From 66-474 sp964489055 (lineage in GTDB: Bacteria > Pseudomonadota > Gammaproteobacteria > Xanthomonadales > Rhodanobacteraceae): 64,000 nucleotides of DNA. Numbering within the stretch: position 1 is the stretch's first letter; every line of letters begins with the position of its first letter. Shown here one piece after another: positions 59,395 through 64,000 of this stretch. The translations under genes and the position numbers were made by a program. The notes beneath the pieces were generated by a model. It saw nothing but the letters and a program-made list of their open reading frames with translations. It was not told where the DNA came from and made no database searches. The stretch spans positions 1 through 64,000 of the forward strand of contig CAZAXF010000002.1 in the NCBI GenBank assembly GCA_964489055.1, written 5' to 3'.

Positions 59395-59948
59395 TTGGCG
59401 CTGCCGTTACCGTTTCCGCTGCCGTTGCCGTTGGCGCTGGTCTTTTTCGAAGTATCGGTGGCGCTTGCGCCGGAAGCCTTGCCGCCTTCCCAGCCGAACT
59501 CGGCCTGGCCGCGCATCCGCGAGCCCTTGGCGACGCTGAAGGTATGCGACTTCACGTCGCCGGTCAGCGCGCCGGTCTGCAGCAGTTCAACGTGTTCGGC
59601 CGACTCGATGTTGCCGATCAGTTCGCCGGCCACTGTGACGCGCTCGGCGTGCACGCTGCCGTTGACCTTGGCGCCGTTTTCGATGGTGAGGTCGCCGCGG
59701 ACGTTGATGTCGCCCTTGAATCGACCGGCGATGCGAACGTGCCCGGCGCCTTCGATCTTGCCTTCGATCACGAGATCCGGCGCGATGTGCGATTCGGAAG
59801 CCGACTTGGCCGGTGCGCTGGCGGCGTCGGTGGCACTGAAGGCCGCCTTGGGCGGCGTTGCCGTGTCGGCTCCCTCGGTGGAGTCGAAGCGGGACAGGCT
59901 CACCGGGTCGGGCGAGGGGGATTTTGCGGGTTCTTTCCACAGGGCCAT
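59391..59948 (-). CDS. Bactofilin (polymer-forming cytoskeletal protein)
   Basis: This is a 185-residue protein. The bactofilin domain (about 60-150) shows beta-helix repeats: PDLVIEGKIEGAGHVRIAGR, DINVRGDLTIENGAKVNGSV, AERVTVAGELIGNIESAEHV and LLQTGALTGDVKSHTF. Ends are low-complexity (Asn/Gly/Ser-rich tail NGNGSGNGNGSAK). It forms nucleotide-free filaments that localise cell-wall or motility functions. The ATG at 59948 and the next gene by ATGA overlap fix its place in a two-gene operon. Confidence 0.92.
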   Translation of the reverse strand: MALWKEPAKSPSPDPVSLSRFDSTEGADTATPPKAAFSATDAASAPAKSASESHIAPDLVIEGKIEGAGHVRIAGRFKGDINVRGDLTIENGAKVNGSVHAERVTVAGELIGNIESAEHVELLQTGALTGDVKSHTFSVAKGSRMRGQAEFGWEGGKASGASATDTSKKTSANGNGSGNGNGSAK

Positions 59949-60151
59949 GGCGGTGCTCCGGTTGGGGTCAGGGGAAGGTCGAGCGTACCGCCAAATGCGT
60001 CGAATGGGAACCGAAATGTGAACAAAAAGGGCCGCCGGGACGCGGAATTGTGCATTGCTTCTCCGGTAATACCTGAGGATCGGACAGCGGGGGTCCACGT
60101 GGAACCGGCCGACGGCTTGCAAGCCACCGTCCCCGGCCTTAGCTTGTGGCC

Positions 60152-60418
60152 ATGGCCAAGGGCTTTGTCAATGATGATGCAGTCCAGGAACAGATCGACG
60201 CGACCGTCGCCGATGCGGTCGCCCGTGCGCGCAGCCGGCAGCGCACCGGTCCGGGCCTGAGCCACTGCGAGGAGTGCGGGGAACCGATCCCCGCGGCGCG
60301 GCGCAAGGCCGTGCCCGGCGTGCGCCTGTGCGTGGCCTGCCAGTCGGCGCGTGACCACGAGGAACGTGCGTTCAGCGGCTACAACCGCCGCGGCAGCAAG
60401 GACAGCCAGCTGCGCTGA
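60152..60418 (+). CDS. DksA/TraR C4-type zinc-finger protein
   Basis: This is an 88-residue protein. HCEECGEPIPAARRKAVPGV and RLCVACQSARDHEER form the C4 zinc finger of the TraR/DksA family. The short length (usual TraR-like 70-90) lacks the long coiled coil of DksA. It may bind RNA polymerase in the secondary channel. A GTG two codons upstream is the alternative start. Confidence 0.9.
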   Translation: MAKGFVNDDAVQEQIDATVADAVARARSRQRTGPGLSHCEECGEPIPAARRKAVPGVRLCVACQSARDHEERAFSGYNRRGSKDSQLR

Positions 60419-60589
60419 GCCAGATTCCCGCGTCCGGCGGCGGCGCGCGTGCAACGCGCGCGCCGGGTGAACAACTGTTACCGCATGCGCGCGCGGTCAC
60501 GCTTTGCGCGCGATCGGGCGCGCGTGACGGGGAATGTCGTCGTGCTGGCACCGGTCTTGCTTCCCGATGCCCGGGTTCCTGAAGACACG

Positions 60590-61672
60590 ATGCCCTCGAT
60601 GGCCGTCCACAGCGCAAAACCTGTCGAAATTCCGCGCACGCCCGGCATGCGCCGCATCGTCGCGCGTTCGCACTGGCTGCGGACGCTGGGGATGGGACTG
60701 GGTGCGGTGATGGTGGGAACGGTGTTCCACCAGCGTGGCGCGCACGCGTCGTTGTGGGCGCTGCTGGTGGCGTACGGGCTGGTATGGCCGCACGTTGCCT
60801 GGTGGATCCTGCGCCGCAGCAGCACACCGATCGCCCTCGACAAGCGCCTGCTGATGGGTGACGTGGTGATGGGCGGGGTGTGGATCGCGGCGATGCAGTT
60901 CAGCGTGTTGCCCAGCGTGCTGCTGGCAACGATGTTCGCGATCACGGTGATCTCCGTCGATGGCGCGCGCATGCTGCTGCGCGCGCTGGCGCTGCAGGTC
61001 CTGGCCTGCTGTGTCGCCGGCGCCGCCACGGGGTTCGCGTTCGCGCCGGTGGCGGACATGGTCGAGGTGCTGGCGTCGCTGCCGTTGCTGGTGGCATTTC
61101 CGGTGACCCTCGGCTGGATCACCTACCGCCTTGCCGAGCAGGTGCGCCGGCAGAACCGCCTGCTGCTGAAGATCAGCAGCACCGATGCCCTGAGCGGCCT
61201 GATGACGCGCCGCCACTGGGAGGCCGCCGTGGAAGCGATGACATCGCAAACGGAACCTTCCGGATCCGGGTGTGGCTGCGCGGTGATGCTGATGATGGAC
61301 ATCGATCACTTCAAGCATGTCAACGACCAGCACGGGCACACCGCCGGCGACGAGGTCATCCGCAAGGTCGGCGAGGTGATCCGGCGCGGCCTGCGCGAAG
61401 GCGACCTTGCCGGGCGCTACGGCGGCGACGAGTTCGCGGTGGTGCTGTGCGGGGCCGACATGGCGGTTGCAACCGGGGTGGCCGAACGCATCCGCACCAG
61501 CATGGAGGGGGCCTTGTTCGAACTGGCCCCGGGGCTGCGTTGCACCCTGAGCATCGGGCTTGCCGCGCGCCCGGCGGTGGACAGCGGCGTCAGCGCATGG
61601 ATCGAGCAGGCCGATGCCGCGCTGTATCGCGCCAAGCTTGCCGGGCGCAACCGCCTCGCTTTGGCCAATTGA
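60590..61672 (+). CDS. MASE2-GGDEF diguanylate cyclase
   Basis: This is a 360-residue protein. Residues about 30-165 are a MASE2 membrane sensor (LRTLGMGLGAVMVGTVFHQR, WALLVAYGLVWPHVAWWILR), as in AdrA/DgcC. The GGDEF domain follows (about 190-355) with SSTDALSGLMTRRHWE, DIDHFKHVNDQHGHTAGDEV and RYGGDEFAVVL. It makes c-di-GMP, in enterobacteria controlling cellulose. No cellulose synthase is in view. Confidence 0.92.
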   Translation: MPSMAVHSAKPVEIPRTPGMRRIVARSHWLRTLGMGLGAVMVGTVFHQRGAHASLWALLVAYGLVWPHVAWWILRRSSTPIALDKRLLMGDVVMGGVWIAAMQFSVLPSVLLATMFAITVISVDGARMLLRALALQVLACCVAGAATGFAFAPVADMVEVLASLPLLVAFPVTLGWITYRLAEQVRRQNRLLLKISSTDALSGLMTRRHWEAAVEAMTSQTEPSGSGCGCAVMLMMDIDHFKHVNDQHGHTAGDEVIRKVGEVIRRGLREGDLAGRYGGDEFAVVLCGADMAVATGVAERIRTSMEGALFELAPGLRCTLSIGLAARPAVDSGVSAWIEQADAALYRAKLAGRNRLALAN

Positions 61673-61806
61673 CATGCCTGCACCGGTTTGTGCGCCGGTT
61701 TGCGCCTGCCCGTGGCGGCCGGCAGCACGGGATGGCGGGAGCGCATTGGCGGCGGTGATCCGGTGGTACCATCCGCCGCGAGCCCCACGTTCCGGCGGCG
61801 TTGCCG

Positions 61807-62205
61807 ATGGGTGAGTCCTCCTACGAAGTGATCGGGGACGTCGCATGGTTTTGCCTCAGCGGCGAGCAGGCGTTCGTTGACGGCGTGCACCAGATCACCG
61901 AGGCGATCCGCGACACCAAGGCGCGCGGGCTGGGCAAGCTGCTGGTCGACATCACCGCGGTCGAGGGCGTGGAAGTGCCCTCGGTGGACATGCGGCTGTG
62001 GCTGATGGACGAATGGGCGAAGGCGGGCCGCGGTTCGGTGCGGGTGGCGCTGGTGTTGCGCCCCGAGTTCGAGTCCGAGGAACGTTTCGGCATCGCCTTC
62101 GGCTTGAACCAGGGCTTCGTCAGCAACTCGTTCACGACCCGCGAGCGGGCGCTGGAGTGGTTGTCGGGTTACCGGCCGCGCACAGACCGGCAGCCGCCGC
62201 AGTGA
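61807..62205 (+). CDS. STAS/SpoIIAA-like protein
   Basis: This is a 132-residue protein with a layout like the SpoIIAA-like/STAS superfamily: EVIGDVAWFCLSGEQAFVDG, AIRDTKARGLGKLLVDITAV, VRVALVLRPEFESEERFGIA and FVSNSFTTRERALEWLSGY. No phospho-Ser is obvious. It lies 134 bases after the MASE2-GGDEF gene on the same strand, possibly its regulatory partner. Start ATG at 61807; TTG at 61801 is an alternative. Confidence 0.7.
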   Translation: MGESSYEVIGDVAWFCLSGEQAFVDGVHQITEAIRDTKARGLGKLLVDITAVEGVEVPSVDMRLWLMDEWAKAGRGSVRVALVLRPEFESEERFGIAFGLNQGFVSNSFTTRERALEWLSGYRPRTDRQPPQ

Positions 62206-62275
62206 CGCACCGGGAACCGGCGCACGCCACCGTTTCCGTGCACAATGGCAACTCCCCCGACTGGAGGAAGATGCC

Positions 62276-63070
62276 ATGCGAATTTCGACCCTGATCCTGG
62301 CAACCGCGCTTGCCGTGCCGGCCGTTGCGGCCGTGGCTGCGCAACCGCCGGATGCCGACGCCAAACAGGCGATGCAGGCCCCCGCGGTCCCGGCCTGGGT
62401 CACCCGTGCGATCAACGATCCGGCGCGTGCCGCCGACCGCAAGGACGATGCGCGCCGCCAGATGGCCGCGGTGATGACCTTCACCGGCGTCAAGCCCGGT
62501 GACAAGGTGCTCGAACTGGTGCCCGGCAGCGGCTACTGGACGCGCGTGTTCAGCCAGATCGTCGGGCCCAAGGGGCACGTGTACACGGTGTGGCCCGAGC
62601 AGATGATGAAGTTTTCCGCCAAGAGCTTCGCGAAGTGGCAGGACCTGGTGAAGACGCCGCACTACGCCAACGTCAGCCTGCTGAAGGAGCCGGCCGCGAA
62701 ACTGACCGTGCCGCAGAAGGTCGACGTGGTGTTCACCGCGCAGAACTATCACGACTACCACGACCCGTTCATGGGGCCGGTGGACATGAAGAAATTCGAC
62801 CGCGAAGTTTACGACGCGTTGAAGCCCGGTGGGGTGTTCGTGGTGATCGACCACATCGCGCCGGCCGGTTCCGGTACCAGCGACACCAACACGCTGCACC
62901 GCATCGACCCGGCTGTGGTCAGGAAGGAAGTCGAGTCCGCGGGCTTCGTGTTCGACGGGTCCAGCGACGCGTTGCTGAACCCGAACGATCCACTGGACAT
63001 CAAGGTGTTCGACCCGTCCATCCGCGGCCACACCAGCCAGTTCATCTACCGCTTCCGCAAGCCGAAGTAG
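62276..63070 (+). CDS. Exported SAM-dependent methyltransferase-like protein
   Basis: This is a 264-residue protein with a signal peptide (1-22, ILATALAVPAVAAVAA). The body is a class I methyltransferase-like fold: GDKVLELVPGSGYWTRVFSQ (motif I), GHVYTVWPEQM and DVVFTAQNYHDYHDPF, ALKPGGVFVVIDHIAPAGSG. SAM is not present in the periplasm in known bacteria, so either the export signal is misjudged, SAM is supplied, or the fold was repurposed. The ribosome-binding region is CTGGAGGAAG before the ATG. Confidence 0.88.
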   Translation: MRISTLILATALAVPAVAAVAAQPPDADAKQAMQAPAVPAWVTRAINDPARAADRKDDARRQMAAVMTFTGVKPGDKVLELVPGSGYWTRVFSQIVGPKGHVYTVWPEQMMKFSAKSFAKWQDLVKTPHYANVSLLKEPAAKLTVPQKVDVVFTAQNYHDYHDPFMGPVDMKKFDREVYDALKPGGVFVVIDHIAPAGSGTSDTNTLHRIDPAVVRKEVESAGFVFDGSSDALLNPNDPLDIKVFDPSIRGHTSQFIYRFRKPK

Positions 63071-63128
63071 GCGCGCGCACGAATCCCGACGCGATGCGGT
63101 GGTGGCATCGTAGGGGTTGGCTTCACTG

Positions 63129-63150
63129 GCCCCGGCCCGCGGGCCGGGGC
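63129..63150. terminator. Hairpin between two convergent genes
   Basis: gccccggcccg and cgggccggggc form an eleven-pair perfect palindrome (gccccggcccgcgggccgggg). There is no T-tract. Confidence 0.6.
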
Positions 63151-63170
63151 GCATCACGCACGCCGGCGCG

Positions 63171-64000
63171 TCACTTGCCCTCGCGCCGGGTGTACATCGC
63201 GTGCACGTCCCTGACCAGCAGCGCGTCGCTGGCGGCGCGCGCGTAGAACATGTGGCCGCCGGGGTATTCCTTCACCTGTACCCGGGTCGGATCGCCCATC
63301 GCCGGCATCTGGTCCACCGCCAGCACGGAGACCATGAACGGGCAGGAAAGGTCGTCCCAGCCGTGCGCGATCAGCACCCGCAGGCGCGGGTCGTTGGCAA
63401 CCGCCATGCGCAGTTGCGTGATCGAGCCGTCCTCGGCGTCGTCATCGTCGTGCCACAACCGGTTGACCTCGTAGCTGAGTGCGTTGTATCGGCCGTCGAA
63501 TTTCCAGCCGACCGTGCGGGTCACGAAGTTGACCATGGCGGTGGTGGTCGGCGCGATGATGCTGTTGAGGATCGGATCGCCGGAGCGCTGGTGGGGCGCG
63601 TACGGGAACGGGTCCCACGCCAGGTAGTTGGAGTCGTAGCGGCTGCCGAGCTTGCCTTCCTTGCGGTACACCTCGCGCAGGTAGGCCTGGGTGTCGAGCC
63701 TGCCGCCGGAGTTCTTGACGAAGGTCGGGTCCAGGCCGGTGAGTTCGGTGACCTTCCTGATCATCGCCGCCTGTGCCGCCGGGTCGCTGCGGCCCTTCAT
63801 CAGGGCCTCGGCGTAGGCCCCGCGGGTATAGGCGATGATCGGGGCCATGTTGGCGGCGCTGAGCTTGCCTTCCCGCTCCAGGTGTGCGGCGGCGATCGAG
63901 GGCAGGGTGGTCATCCAGGCCATCGGCGAGACGTACTTGTCGCTCCAGGCCCGCGGGTCGAGGTAGGGCGAGACCAGCACCACGCCGTTCATCGCCACCC
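63171..64000 (-). CDS. S10 family peptidase, C-terminal part (continues beyond window)
   Basis: The last 276 residues of a protein whose 5' end is cut by the window. LIAHGWDDLSCPF carries the Asp and EYPGGHMFYAR the His of an S10-type triad. GVVLVSPYLDPRAW at the window edge is the region following the nucleophile in this family, and the Ser should lie just beyond. It is similar in layout to the S10 protein at 44884, though not close in sequence. Confidence 0.85.
   Translation of the reverse strand, partial: VAMNGVVLVSPYLDPRAWSDKYVSPMAWMTTLPSIAAAHLEREGKLSAANMAPIIAYTRGAYAEALMKGRSDPAAQAAMIRKVTELTGLDPTFVKNSGGRLDTQAYLREVYRKEGKLGSRYDSNYLAWDPFPYAPHQRSGDPILNSIIAPTTTAMVNFVTRTVGWKFDGRYNALSYEVNRLWHDDDDAEDGSITQLRMAVANDPRLRVLIAHGWDDLSCPFMVSVLAVDQMPAMGDPTRVQVKEYPGGHMFYARAASDALLVRDVHAMYTRREGK

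Noticed and set aside
1..64000. Search by eye for tRNA, rRNA, CRISPR arrays and riboswitches.
   Set aside because: No cloverleaf ends with conserved arms, no rRNA-like sequence and no regularly spaced short repeats were seen. Interspersed palindromes are REP-like and irregularly spaced.

Overview
The window is high-GC DNA, roughly two thirds G+C by eye. It looks like a chromosomal segment of a gammaproteobacterium of the Xanthomonadales/Lysobacterales type, probably Rhodanobacteraceae-like. The clues are an isobutyryl-CoA mutase fusion (IcmF), two DUF6164-like genes, several S10 serine carboxypeptidases, a PEP-CTERM protein, TnpA_REP (RAYT) remnants with dispersed REP-like palindromes, and a Clp/CRP-type operator. 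The genus is an inference. I see no rRNA, tRNA or CRISPR array.

Left part (1-8.3 kb), an accessory region. The 3' end of icmF is followed by a small DUF4258-like/DUF2283 pair. After that comes a second, decayed copy of the icmF 3' end. Next is a clearly lower-GC gene for a 710-residue protein that looks like a PIN-type nuclease with a coiled coil and two membrane helices; nine Gs precede its start. Then come a broken REP-associated transposase, a secreted monohaem cytochrome, and two convergent unknown genes. One of these has a Cys-15-His arrangement like the CNF/CheD deamidases, the other a papain-like Cys-His-Asp order. The region ends with a DUF3883/PD-(D/E)XK nuclease. It reads as a defence or effector island joined to icmF.

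8.4-16 kb, a patchwork of duplicated and decaying pieces around ordinary genes: a secreted alpha/beta hydrolase, an orphan HigA antitoxin with a HigB stub, an M48 membrane protease, two intact and one ruined DUF6164-like genes, a two-gene ABC-2 exporter, fragments of an xthA-like 3' end and of the M48 gene 5' end, and a DUF3016 protein.

16-34 kb, mostly core-type genes: a diguanylate cyclase, a transglutaminase/TPR lipoprotein, a MetE C-domain homologue, a PEP-CTERM protein, a PH-domain pair (YdbS/YdbT-like), the PutP proline symporter, a cold-shock protein, a dienelactone hydrolase, an LLM monooxygenase, a PhyH dioxygenase, an Npt-like MFS carrier overlapping a Tat-exported aldo/keto reductase, a DUF2270 protein and an MpaB-type (DUF2236) oxygenase.

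34-49 kb: an IS4-type transposase remnant, a DUF442 phosphatase, an FtsH paralogue with a low-complexity insert, and a CsgG/HfaB-like protein behind a Clp/CRP site. Next come a four-gene MCE lipid-transport operon (STAS-MlaE, MlaF, MlaD, auxiliary lipoprotein), a DsbA/FrnE oxidoreductase, an S10 carboxypeptidase, an M14 carboxypeptidase and a TPR protein.

49-64 kb: a haem-oxygenase-fold putative diiron protein, a large PAS-GGDEF-EAL protein behind a strong hairpin, a gamma-glutamylcyclotransferase, an acetate-uptake-type membrane protein, a glycine-betaine-type ABC importer with fused binding protein and permease, a methyltransferase, a DHA2 drug exporter, a zinc ribbon/bactofilin pair, a DksA-type zinc finger, a MASE2-GGDEF cyclase, an STAS-like protein, an exported methyltransferase and a second S10 peptidase cut by the window end. 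Three c-di-GMP enzymes in one window suggest a surface/biofilm lifestyle. The paired peptidases, exported hydrolases and proline symporter fit a proteolytic heterotroph.
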